64,000 bases of DNA from Lineus longissimus (taxonomy: Eukaryota; Nemertea; Pilidiophora; Heteronemertea; Lineidae). A model generated the notes under the pieces. The model did not search any database, was not told the origin of the DNA, and saw nothing but the letters and a program-made list of their open reading frames with translations. The position numbers and the translations under genes are program-made. Each line of letters begins with the position of its first letter. Positions within the stretch are counted from its first letter, which is position 1. Below, piece by piece: positions 14,196-26,565 of this stretch. The stretch covers positions 7,387,501 to 7,451,500 of the forward strand of contig NC_088310.1 of NCBI RefSeq assembly GCF_910592395.1. Reading direction: 5' to 3'.

Positions 14196-16417
14196 TACGT
14201 GACTAGCAACTACATGCATTTTTTTGGACACGGTAATGATCCATTTCGGTCAATAATCACTGCTATGTGAAAACTTCAAAAGATTGCAATTGTGTAACCA
14301 ACGGGCATTGCGACAATCACCTAGTAAACAAACTTTAAGTGAGAACTTAATTCAACTACATGAAGTAACTAAAGAGTAGCAGGATAATACCTCGCATGAG
14401 TATCTCAATTATGATAAATTCACCACCGGCTGATTGAAAGTCAGGATAAAATTATACCGGTAATGTAAAGTGTCTGTCAACGATGGCAAAATGACAATGT
14501 GCATCACAATGATAATTTTCTAATGTGCACTGAGGAGTGCACTAAATAATTTACTCAGATCCTAATTCGTCTTGATAGGCTAATACAAAACACCACTCTG
14601 AGATCGTTGCAAAAGCATTAGAGTGCAAGAAATTGATGAGTTTGGTCAGATGGGGTTGTGATCAGTACCTTTAATCGAAAGTGGTGATGTGTCTTGTGAT
14701 TACGTGATTTTGAGCGAGAGTTTTAAGTGCAGGACTGTGGGTAATGCACAGAAAAGTAGGGAGACTGGAATTTCGACGAGGTGTTCTTCTTCCTTGCATA
14801 CTTAGCTGTTGTAGATGGTTTAGGCCATCAATAGTGCAAGACCATCAACATGCAATCATCAATGCTGCAGGTGTTGAATAACCAATGCAGTAGTGGTATC
14901 ACAAAACTACTGAGATGATCACCTCAGCCAATACTGGGGTTGTAAGAAAAAGTGATCTCTCTAACATGTCTAAGATCGTGATGATCTAACTTCGTCCCAT
15001 TCAAAGAACAAAAGCGAGCAATACTTTTTGGACTTGATGAAGCAAGATGCACATTATACACTGGCTTCAAAACGAGATCCAATGGATTATTGATTGTTAA
15101 CTGTACCTACCTTGAGCGCCCTTGTCAATCCGATTGGCACAAACTGAACACCTTATTTCATTAGTCGATAACATGATTCCTTTTACCCATGAATAAAGGT
15201 CATGAATGGCAAACGTAAACTGAAAATGACATTTCTCCCTCATAGTTCGTTTAGTCGAAATTCAAACTTTCTCCTCACCACTTATTTGAGTTAAATTTGA
15301 AACATGTCTAGTACTACAGTGGATTTTTTATCATTCCAGGTCAACGTTCAAGCCTCCATTGAAATGTTGTCTTTGCAAAGAGCTAAACACTATCCTGAAG
15401 TTCGCTGCACTCTCAGTGTAAAAAAACCCCTTTTGTTAACCTAAGTTACTCTCATTTGCAAAAGTGGTGCAAGCAAAGTTTGAAAAGAGGAATGAATATC
15501 TAAAAAAATATCCTTCAAATTACAGCTCTACAGAAGTTCCAGATATTGCAGAGGTAAAGATTGCAGAAAAAAGGTGTACATTCTTCAAAAAGAACTAACT
15601 CCAGAAAATTCACAAAAAATCTTTTCTTTCCATTGAGATTGCCTCTATGCAAGAAACATCCACAACCACATGCCACAAAGTAAGTTATTTATGATGTCCA
15701 GCTATAGCAGATTGCCTTACTTGGTTTTGCCATGATAAATTCACAGTTTGCAAAGATCACTTTTTCTAAACTTGCACCAGTGCCAGGTAAGTCCACCTGA
15801 TGCGATGCTAAAATTGGAAATGAGTGCATGAAATGTTCCACTGCTTGTCCAAATGGCCAGATTGCATTGTCAATGCCTAGGGGATAAAATCATCTTTCGC
15901 TTGACTTAAATGACAATTTTTCCTTGACACAAAATACAATCCTACCAAGAATCCTTCAAAAAGTTCCTACACCTATTGTATGCAATGCAACAGTGCCATG
16001 AAAATAAATGCAAAATCCTGCACGTATACCTAAAAAGTGCAACGCCTCTCATCAATCAAAGTTTAAGTCCTGCAAAAGGCATTCCAGCTGATGAATAAAA
16101 TGCACAACAATCCTGCAAATGTTCTTGCAAAGGGGCATAAATATGATGCATTCACCGAGTTATAATCCATGCACACGCACAAGGCAATATCAAAAGCAGC
16201 GCTCGAGCTACTCGTATAGAGAGGCCGCTTCCGCAACAAGTCTGCACAACCTGCTGAAGGGTCAACAATAATGTTGAAAGTGTCCAAATTTTCCGCGAGT
16301 CCCTCTTATTTCAATCATTTAGCCATTGTCTCACTAGGTGTCACTGAGGTCCGTACCCCCAGGGAGGCACACTCACGTCAGTCAAGCGTCATCCCAGGAC
16401 AAAGGAGATCATCATGC
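14196..16417. other. unique AT-rich DNA, no gene seen
   Basis: No open frame above 74 codons and no repeat or RNA gene was recognised. Short runs of stops are dense in all frames. Confidence 0.6.
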
Positions 16418-16463
16418 GATTGGTTCAATTCTTGTGCCCCGATTGGTTCAATTCCTTTGCCCC
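16418..16463. repeat. 23-bp tandem duplication
   Basis: GATTGGTTCAATTC followed by a T-rich linker and TGCCCC occurs at 16418 and again at 16441, with a single block changed. Confidence 0.85.
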
Positions 16464-18660
16464 GAGCGGCTGATTAAGATGAACCGGGACTTCCCCTTCC
16501 ACCGTGAGGTCACAGCCAATGCCAAAAATATCGCTATGACAACAGGTGCCAGAATGAGGAACACTTGACGATTATCACTCAACATCCTAATAGGAGTTCA
16601 ATATGGTTGCTTAAGTCGGCCATGTTGTTTCCTATTGTCTGAAAACCCCAGCGATCTGCATTCCTAAAACGAACAATAGAGCCCTGGGAATCTATTGTCA
16701 CTTGATCCATCGACAATGGTGACAAAGTATGAAGTATGCTTAGGACAATTGGTAAGATTTAACATATTCTTAACACAATTTGAGCGATCACTTTGCTAAA
16801 TGAAGGAGGAGTTTTGGTCGATCGCTTTGCATATGAACGGTGAATTTAGCAGCAACATTTATCGGAAGGGTTCCCAACAAATTGGCTATTGCTTACACCG
16901 AGGGCACAGGAATTTGTAAATTTGAGAATGCATTGGCTGTTTCATACGCCATTGAATTCACCTTTCATACACTGATGCAAATATGCATTTTATGGCTGAA
17001 GCCTTTGTTCGAAGGAATTTGTTAAATTGAAATAGCACTTAAGATTTTTCTTTTGTACATTACTTTCTTTGTCGAATCATTGTCATCCTTTAGAATCTTT
17101 TTAGGAGTAGCAATTTCATGCACCACAGCAAAAAGCCATCATACAATATGGTTATATTTATTTTTATCAAAACTCAAGGAGCTGTTCAAGATGTAATTGC
17201 AAGTGCTTTCAAGATAAAATGAACTTTTCACCCAGAGTTGAGATGACATCATTTTTATTCTGTCTATTTCTAGTATCTTAAACTTGCTTAAGCTAAATGG
17301 ACTTAGTAACTTGGAGAATTTTTTTCAGTGACTACCTGTTATTTGCAAGAACCTGTTTTATGCTACAATTTGTAATATTGCAGGCTGGTGAACCATTAAA
17401 ACACCTCTCCGGTGTCTGGGGTGCTTGGAAGAGATACTTTGGTATTTCTTTACACCCCAAATTGGTCTAAACCTATTCGCCAAGCGAAAAAGATGGCATT
17501 AATTTCAGACAAACCAACCACAACTCAAATAAACCATAAACATGATAAATCACTAATCTCCTTTAAATATCTCGCCAGTACATGAATAATTTATTTACTT
17601 CATCATTCCCAGTGAAGAGACACCTCAGCATTCCTGTCATATACGATAATGGATGCTGAGCTATTCCACCAGGAATGGGAAACTGGTGTCCAGGAGTAGG
17701 TGGAACATTGCATCAAAATAATTCCGCGACAATTCTAGTTTTCTGGAATAACGTGAGAATCCCAGTAGAACATTACACCAGAAATGACCAAACTGATGCC
17801 AAGAAGAACCCAGGAAAAGTTCCTTGAGATTCCCAGCAGATACAGCGGGAGTGAGAAAATTGGTGCTGTGAAACTGGTGGAAAATGTGCATCAAACTCAC
17901 TCAACTATAAATTTGACTAGAATTGCCCTGAATTCCTTGTAGAAGACTAAGAGTGTGCACCAACAAAGAGGAATACTGCATGACAAAGCATGCATAGTGA
18001 CTTTAGATGACCTTGACAACAAGGGCAAGGATACTACCGGTAATCTCTAGGGAGCTACCAGATATGTCGCACCAGAATTTCATCTGATATGTTTGATGTC
18101 AGCACAAACGTGTAGCGGATCAGATTCATTTGATGTCTGTTGTATATGAAACATGTAGAGACATAGAGATGCCTAGTGTCTAGTCTTCCTATCTAGTATT
18201 ATATTAGCTGTCAACAAATTGATAAGCCGATAAAATGACAAACATTGCTTTGGATAGAGAGCAAGACCCAAACCACCTCTCAAGACAAGTGTCTCACCCT
18301 TTGGCAACGGCACTGCCACCTGAAGCAGCAAGAGCCACCTAACCTCAAAGCTCCATCCTTTCATATCAGCCATGGTTCAACATATCACCAATGATTTTTT
18401 CCACTTGACAATAGCTAAACAATTCCCTAGGCCAACAACATAAGTACTACAGCAACTTTTCAAAAGATGATTGCATCAAAGGTACAGCTAGTTTTTTTCA
18501 TGATTTCATCGCTTCAGAAATTGGTACCTGGATCACGCTTCCAATCCATATCTCATTTACTGTCCATTTATCTGCTACTGTGGTCTGGAAAATTAGCACA
18601 CCATGAAATACTAATCAGAGGGAAGAGGAGAGAGAATGGCATAGAGCAAGATGGCCAGGC
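16464..18660. other. unique DNA, no gene seen
   Basis: Open frames are 79 codons or fewer. Nothing in this stretch resembles a domain, RNA gene or repeat that could be supported. Confidence 0.55.
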
Positions 18661-19050
18661 AAGAATGGCAATGGAGAACCTATGAAAAGATCATTCTACA
18701 GGCAGGAGGAGGAAGAATGGCAAGGCACAAGTTGGTCAGGCAAGAATGGCAAGGCACAAGTTGGTCAAGCAAGAATGGCAATGAAGAACCTATGAAAAGA
18801 TCATTATACAGGCAAGAGGAGGAAGAATGGCAAGGCACAAGTTGGTCAAGCAAGAATGGCAATGGAGAACCTATGAAAAGATCATTCTACAGGCAAGAGG
18901 AGGAAGAATGGCAAGGCACAAGTTGGTCAAGCAAGAATGGCAATGGAGAACCTATGAAAAGATCATTCTACAGGCAAGAGCAGGAAGAATGGCAAGGCAC
19001 AAGTTGGTCAGGCAAGAATGGCAATGAAGAACCTATGGAAAGCTCATTCC
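18661..19050 (+). repeat. 81-bp minisatellite, in-frame (27-codon unit)
   Basis: The phrase AAGAATGGCAATG marks units at 18661, 18771, 18852, 18933 and 19014. The last four are exactly 81 bp apart; the first gap is 110 bp because of an extra 29-bp partial copy. Since 81 is a multiple of 3, a frame at 18651-19097 (148 codons) stays open and would read a 27-residue repeat containing EPMKRSFYRQEEEEWQG. A second frame (18827-19027) is open for the same reason. There is no convincing start context, splice sites or flanking coding sequence, so a non-coding minisatellite is the safer reading. A repetitive coiled or secreted protein exon remains possible. Confidence 0.85.
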
Positions 19051-20123
19051 TGAGACATCAGACAAACTTCCTTGACCAAAAATTTGGCTATGGATGATTT
19101 GGTACGATTGCTTTAGCTGTCATCCGCACAACTGTTTCTCAAAGAGAGCAAATGACCAGGATTGGAATCCTTATTGGAAGAGACCAGTGGAGATTTCACA
19201 ATCCTTTCTTTCCAGGTTTGGAACCAGTTGCCACGAAAAAAGCAATGAACATACGCCAGTATGCCCAACTGTTTGGCCATAAAAGACCTGTCTGGGCTAT
19301 TGTGAGTGTTGCTTTGAACATGCTGAAGGTCAGCCTTGAGATTATGAATACATGGTTTCTCAGCATACATGTCAATATGGTAATGATTTTTTGTCTGGTC
19401 AGATTCAAATGAAAGAGTACGCCTATAGAAAGCATAGAATGACAACAGGAAAAGCATCTTTTGAGGATTTTATTACGAATAATGATTGATTTCATTGTAT
19501 ATGATGCTATTCTATCTTGTACAGGATTAGTTTTTTTAGCCTGGTGCAATGGCAAAAGCAGATACTTCAAAGGCTAGCGTGTAGACAAGCCAGTCTTTTG
19601 GGAAGTATTAAGATACGATTCTATGAGGAGTACCCAACACAGGGAACCTTTTCATAAATCTTCTTGGAAACGGATGCATTTGTTCTCAAACGAGACCAAT
19701 AGATTTCCAAATATGGTAATGTTTGTAAACATTGCCAGAGAAGCACTAAGCAACAATCGCAAATTAATCAAACGTGAAATTTCTACTGCGCAATATATTC
19801 GCCTCTGTTTTTCGTGCTTTCCTTTTCTGGACGACACAAGTATCAATACAAACGCTGCACAATGGATGATTATCTGATCAAAATGACAACCAAGGCTCGA
19901 GATGAAAGGCTTGCTTCAAAGGTGTCCAAAAACACGGTTACGATCTTAGACACAATATTACAAAGGACTTAATCAACAGAGGGCTTTTTTCTGGAAAAAA
20001 TGCAGAAGCACAGAGCAGTCATCAAAGCATTGTTTATTATGTGTTATCCTCTTCCGATATAAAACTTGTGTGAAGCTTTTTTGTGCATGTCTTAGAGGCA
20101 AGAACAATCAGCTATTAGGTTGA
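19051..20123. other. unique DNA, no supported gene
   Basis: Overlapping frames on both strands at 19113-19570 (up to 124 codons) cover the same DNA and show no domain, so at most one can be real and neither is supported. Confidence 0.5.
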
Positions 20124-20248
20124 AGACTAGCCTCGTCTAGGGAAGCCGCATCATCGTAGTGTGACCAGGAAGCTGGGACAGAGAACCTGGATAGCATTCC
20201 CACTTCAGACTGGCCTCATCTAGGGAAGTGGCATGGTAGTGTCACCAG
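20124..20248. repeat. 83-bp spaced direct repeat
   Basis: A ~42-bp phrase beginning AGACTAGCCTCGTCTAGGGA at 20124 returns at 20207 as AGACTGGCCTCATCTAGGGA, and both end in GTGTSACCAG. It is a diverged local duplication. Confidence 0.75.
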
Positions 20249-21945
20249 AGAATCACTTCAGATCTCCTCTGTTCATTTGTTCAGAGTTCTCGCCTCAGTA
20301 ACCATGATACTAAAAGAAGTTTGTCAAGAACAAAGAGTACACAGCCTCAATGATCAGAAAGTCCAACACTTCCTATTGAACTGGACTTCCTGATAGACAA
20401 CACCAAAAGGAAAGGCTAAATTCACAGTTAATTGCTTTTGAGATTAAGGGATTAACACGGACTGGACAACGGACACTACCGTCAACAACTGCCAAGAGAC
20501 CTTTTTACTCGATGTGTGTTCGTCGGCACCAGCAAAAACCACCTCAGGTCAGTTCTGACAAGGCCAGTTCACCTTGAAGAGAAACAGCATTTAGACTGGT
20601 CTCACACTGATCAAACAAGCCCCGTGAAAAAGGACCATCTCAATTTTTTCTGCAAGAAGTCTATGTTCCGTCACTTTTTGTAGACTTCAGTGAACAATTG
20701 CTCTTTTCACCAACAATTGCTCTTTAGACTATAACTTCCAAAATCAAATAAATTCTATTAAATTTCCGTTAATCTGATGTCTGTCTTCCAGCAATGGCCA
20801 TCAGAACAAACTGCTGCCAACTTGTCTGGAAAGGTCAACACGTGCAGAAGGACCAAAGGGGCAATATGGACCCTGTCATTTCCAGTTGACTTCCTGCGGG
20901 CAAATGCAAACAATATAAACTCTACCAAAATGTGAACGTCATAATCCATGACTTTCCACATGACTGAGAAAAGCAAACGTGGCGTTAAACAAGGATTTCC
21001 ATCTTGATCTGATTAAGGTGTCACCCCAGAAGAGGTACCCCCCTGTTAAGACCCTTACAACAAGAGATTTCAATAAGTCACCAGCCTGAGAAGGTAAGAC
21101 CCCTTATAACAAAAGCATTAAGTTTTGAGACTTCAACTCAGACAGTGAGACCAAGACAAGCACTTGGTGACTCAGAAAATCCAGAAAACAGTACTGTGGG
21201 AAAGAACAAATAATCTGTCAACAGTTTTCACTTTGGCCGGATTATCTCCTCTTTCTATTGTACTTTGAGAATTTTTCCTTTTTAATGGTGTCAAATATCT
21301 CTTTCTCAAGGGTAACAATGATGAATTTGAGTGATTTACAACAGGGGGGTTGCCAAAAACTTTGCAAAGGTGGAGACAACTGGACTAGAACCTGGGAGGT
21401 AAGAGGTCTGTTTCCACAAGAATTTAAAAAAAAAATATAAGCAATACACCCAAAGATCACCAAACAGGTCAAAGTTGATGAGAGCTCAGCATCTGCTTGG
21501 GTGAGAGAGTCACACCTTTAAATCATGTCCACCGCTTAATGAGGAAGAAGTCTCTCACTGGACATCATTAATACATTCTAATTAAGTGGTGCTCCATGAT
21601 CGGTTCATCACCTGCTTCAGAAACTGAATGTAAACTAGAGGTCTATTCTCCCAGGTTTGATTGGCCATTATGCTTCCTGGCAGGAGAGTAGAGGGCGTGC
21701 AAAGGTGGAAATTATCACTTTCTCTTGAATGAAAGAGGGCAAGACCTCTTGGATATTTGACACTTGTCGAAACCAAGATCACGCAATTGGTAAACCCTAC
21801 CAGATGTGATAATGAAGGCGGTATCATTATTTGGAACTAAGAAGAGAAAGGGGGTCCTCAACAATATTAGACGGTATGACACTGTGGCCACATTGGTCAA
21901 ACCGTGCTAAATTTTCTTGGCTGTTCTTCCTCATGGCTAGTTTTG
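20249..21945. other. unique DNA, no gene seen
   Basis: Open frames are 81 codons or fewer without recognisable similarity. Around 21035-21110 the phrase AGACCCTTA / AGACCCCTTA recurs once, too short to call a repeat. Confidence 0.5.
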
Positions 21946-22101
21946 AAGTGTCTAGGTCTTACGGTTACAAAATGTGCCACATGTTGACGGATGGAGGGAC
22001 AGACACCATTCTGTGGTGATGGAAGGAAGGACAGACACCATTCTGTGTTGACGGATGGAAGGACAGACACCATTCTGAATAGTTACTTTACCAGCTCTGC
22101 G
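21946..22101 (+). repeat. degenerate leading edge of the 74-bp satellite
   Basis: It starts with CTAGGTCTTACGGTTACAAA, the same phrase found at about 1780 in the hairpin-ended element. Two shortened units follow, each carrying GGACAGACACCATTCTG, before the regular array begins. This junction shows that the satellite grew out of the element sequence. Confidence 0.75.
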
Positions 22102-23285
22102 GTTACAAAACATGCACCATGTTGATGGATGGAAGGACAGACGCCATTCTGAATAGTTATTTTACCAGCTCTGTAGTTACAAAATGTGCACCATGTTGAT
22201 GGATGGAAGGACAGACGCCATTCTGAATAGTTATTTTACCAGCTCTGCAGTTACAAAACGTGCACCATGTTGATGGATGGAAGGACAGATGCCATTCTGA
22301 ATAGTTATTTTACCAGCTCTGTAGTTACAAAATGTGCACCATGTTGATGGATGGAAGGACAGACGCCATTCTGAATAGTTATTTTACCAGCTCTGCAGTT
22401 ACAAAACGTGCACCATGTTGACGGATGGAAGACCAGACGCCATTCTGAACAGTTATTTTACCAGCTCTGCGGTTACAAAACATGCACCATGTTGATGGAT
22501 GGTAGGATAGACACCATTCTGAATAGTTATTTTACCAGCTCTGCGGTTACAAAACGTGCACCATGTTGATGGATAGTAGGATAGATGCTTTTTTGAATAG
22601 TTATTTTACCAGCACTGCGGTTACAAAACGTGCACCATGTTGATGGATGGAAGGACAGACACCATTCTGAATAGGTATTTTACCAGCTCTATGGTTACAA
22701 AACATGTACTATGTTGATGGATGGAAGGACAGACGCCATTCTGAACAGTCATTTTACCAGCTCTGCAGTTACAAAACGTGCACCATGTTGATGGATGGTA
22801 GGATAGACGCTATTTTGAATAGTTATTTTACCAGCACTGCGGTTACAAAACGTGCACCATGTTGATGGATGGAAGGACAGACACCATTCTGAATAGTTAT
22901 TTTACCAGCTCTATGGTTACAAAACATGTACTATGTTGATGGATGGAAGGACAGACACCATTCTGAATAGTTATTTTACCAGCTCTATGGTTACAAAACG
23001 TGCACCATGTTGATGGATGGAAGGACAGACACCATTCTGAATAGTTATTTTACCAGCTCTATGGTTACAAAACATGCACCATGTTGATGGATGGAAGGAC
23101 AGACGCCATTCTGAACAGTTATTTTACCAGCTCTGCAGTTACAAAACGTGCACCATGTTGATGGATGGAAGGACAGACGCCGTTCTGAATAGTTATTTTA
23201 CCAGCTCTATGGTTACAAAACGTGTACTATTTTGATGGATGGAAGGACAGACGCCATTCTGAATAGTTATTTTACCAGCTCTGCT
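22102..23285 (+). repeat. 74-bp satellite, 16 units without indels
   Basis: GTTACAAAA recurs at 22102 and then every 74 bp up to 23212, giving exactly 16 units (1184 bp). Units differ only by substitutions; those at 22176 and 22324 read as identical. A higher-order period of 222 bp is visible. Units at 22546, 22620 and 22694 pair with those at 22768, 22842 and 22916, sharing private changes such as GGATAG with AGCACTGC and CATGTACTATG. Each unit contains TTGATGGATGGAAGGACAGA. The array ends at 23285 in CTGACTTTCGTCA, resembling the terminal hairpin of the element at 1.9 kb. No coding function is likely, because 74 is not a multiple of 3. Confidence 0.95.
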
Positions 23286-26200
23286 GACTTTCGTCATTTT
23301 TACTATGAAATAGTGCATCAAAAAGATCTAATCTTCAGTGCCTGGGAAAAGCAGCATCATTGGTTGGTATTGCCAGATTATTACCCAGCACACAGGAGGG
23401 AGAATACGACCAACTGCATATCCAATTCATTGAAGACTAATTAGGGATAAACGGCACCATAGGTCAGTGGCGACACCAACAGCGCTCAAATTAATCTATA
23501 CCGTAAATTTGCAGGAAAAAACTCCAATGAACCTAATTACTGGACAAAACATGAGGTCAAGCAATAACTCATTAGAGAGTGTTTCCGGGTGTAGCATGGG
23601 GTGTATCTACGGCTTACATGAGTCCAGATCATCTATCGTATTTCAAATTAATATATTTTCTGCTCGAGGTGCAGGTGCACGCCCAGGGGTAGGGTAGCGG
23701 TATTTTAATGAGGGTGAATCACGCATGACGGTGGAATCTTTTCTGTCACATGGGGAGAGTTTTCAACTCTTTCAGCTATTATGAAAATGATGGAATATTG
23801 GAATGTTTGAGTACTTTCTGCAAATCAGAATACTACCTTTAAACCCTTATTCATAGAGACACAGTACATTCTGTATAAGTGAAATCCTAGTCAGTTCACC
23901 ACTTTGTTCGGCTTTCGAAAACCTTCTATCCATTTGAGCTCTTGATGGCCATTTCAGTTCAAAGTGGTGAAGTCTGCAATAAAATAGTTTGCGAATGTTC
24001 ATTTAAAAGATTGTAAATTCCCTTAATTGCTAATATGTCGAGTTCTAATTACAAGGAACAACATTACGCTTGAAACTTCAAGTGGAGTTGTGATCTTTGT
24101 CAATTTCCGAGTCAACGATAAAATGGTATTACCGTTTTACTAAAAGGTTTATTTCTGAAAATTAGGGCCTGTGTTCCCAGCAATTTGCTTTAGTCAAGGC
24201 ATTCATCATGACTGAAGAAAAGCCAGGCATGGTGTGATGGCCACTGGGGAACTTTGGAGTCAGAGATTTGACAGAATTGTTTAAGGATTCTCTTGATGCA
24301 ATCTTTCATTTTGCAAATCTTTTCGCAACATTGAGATCTACAAATGCAGTCAGTCGTAGCAAAATGAGTTAATTTCATTTCAAATGATTTAACCATTAAT
24401 TCAGACAGTGGGTGGTTTGCCCGCTGACTGACCCGATATGTAACATACGAAAACAACTTCCACGAGACCCGCAAACGATTCTGAAGCTCTATTCACTTAC
24501 CTTGTTATTCCTTACGTAAGAAGAGAAGAATTATTGACATTTTTAGCAACAGTTACAATCAAAATCTATTGCCGCTTTATGCACCTGATTTTGTTTGGCA
24601 TGTTCTATGCACCATTACCCGTTAACACCTGGCCGTAACCACGGGCATGTTATGTAATTGAGCACGAAGCACCAAATTGGAGTATGAAGTTGATAGGTCG
24701 CACGTGGTTCAAGATACGGGCACGTGGAACGTGTTTTACGCGTTCCAAGACAAATTAGAGTCATATTGATAACTAGCACCCTAGGGTTTGAATTAAGATG
24801 CAGTAAGTCGCCAACGATGTTGCATATACCAATAAGTCTAGTTTGCAAAATTTAAACATTCAACATATTTTTGGGGGTTTGGGTAATTTTGATACAAGAG
24901 AAATAAGAACATTTGGAAAAGGTTTTGCAAAAACGATTCTAGGTAGTTTTTGACAAAACGGAGAAAATAGTCAGCATCTCTCTAAAACCTTTTGTGCAAC
25001 ATTTCTCCCAAGAACTGATAACAATGAATAAGGAGTCGGAATTGGTTATCAGCCAAAAGGCATCGTGAGCTTTTTAACCTGCTGGGATCTTCAACGTAAA
25101 ATCGCGGATCGAATTTCACTTTGCTACAATATCGAGTTCCGGAGTATCCCGTGCTAAAAACGTTCATCATTCGGGAAAGTTGCGGTTTCCTTTTGAGCCA
25201 TTGTATCAAGTTGACTGGCTTCCTTGAATAAACATCAAGATTTCGGGTTTCAATCATCGTCAGTTATGAGTTGTCTTTTTCATTGTTGGGAGCTTTTGCC
25301 GATTTGTGCCGGGATGCAAATGAGTTCCTGGGGCTGGAAGTTTGCTGAATGAAACCATAGACAACATGCATAAGTCAATAAGATTAAAGTATGGCCTTTT
25401 TGTCGGATCTTTCATTATTTTGTTTGGTTAACTATGTGCCATTGATATTGCCTTAAGAATATACGACTTGTGCCTTTTAGCATGAATAAATCTGGTTACA
25501 TATATCTGACAGTTCCATTAAATGATCTGTGTAAGACTTTTATACCAGATGTTACTATATCAAAATGGATCAGTTCAAAACCTAGTAGTTGTACGTTGCC
25601 AGATCCATGACCAAGTGATCTGTAATTTATTCTAGTCGAACAAATTTAATATCGTGGAATAAAATCTGATAAACTGCAAGTAAAACTTTGCACTAGGAGT
25701 GCATGTACAGGTCCTTGACCATGTCTGCAAAGAGCGCCAAAGGCATGTTTGCAGAAATTTTCACATTTGAAAAACATCTCCTTCCTCTAACATGAAAACG
25801 AGATAAGAGGTAGAGTGGTTTCATCCGCATTGATTTTACGATTCTTCTACGAGCGATGGCAGATAAAATGGGAAGAACCATGCATTTCCCATCCTCCGGG
25901 AGTCATTACTTCACAGAAGAGTGGAGTTGATGTAAAAAGTTGATGCAGATGGAGTCAGACGTGCATGTTTTGTTCCAGGGTCCTTCCGGTGTGAAGAAGA
26001 GGGAAGTCGAAACTACGATGGGTTTATCATCAGGTCACTTGTTTGCAGAACCCTTACGCTATAATTATAATTCTTATTGCAGTAAAATGCACAGTTTCCT
26101 GACCATAAAACAACGTATTAGACTTTGTGTCCAAATACAAGAAAATTATCAAAATATCCAACTAGTTTTTTGCAAGAGAAGATTGCTTGTATGTTGAATC

Positions 26201-26565
26201 CATTTCATTGATAGGAAACTCCAATTCTTTGGAAAAGAGAAGGAAATTTAGCGCAAATATCATTCAATATGTTTCGAAAAATTAGCTACGATAAATGAAA
26301 TAATGAGTGACGGTTCCCATGGACTAGATTATGATACTAATAAGTTACAATCGACTGACATAAAGGACCTGTTTCAAAGTGGACCCCTGAGGAATCTAAC
26401 TGCCGAGCAGAAAGGTCACAAGTTGGTCCAAGAAACCAGAGCATCTTCATGCAGACCAATCTAGCTACAGGCAATCTTGAAATCATGCTAGTTAGAATGA
26501 AGATGTCTCCTGTTGCAGCAACCATTGTCATAAATAACTGTCAGAAGAAAACAGAAAATATTTTC
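23286..26565. other. unique DNA, no gene seen
   Basis: Open frames are 94 codons or fewer, none with a recognised domain. No repeat was found by eye. Confidence 0.55.

Noticed and set aside
22102-23285. CRISPR or tandem gene array
   Set aside because: The 74-bp units have no spacers and are not a multiple of 3; this is a satellite.
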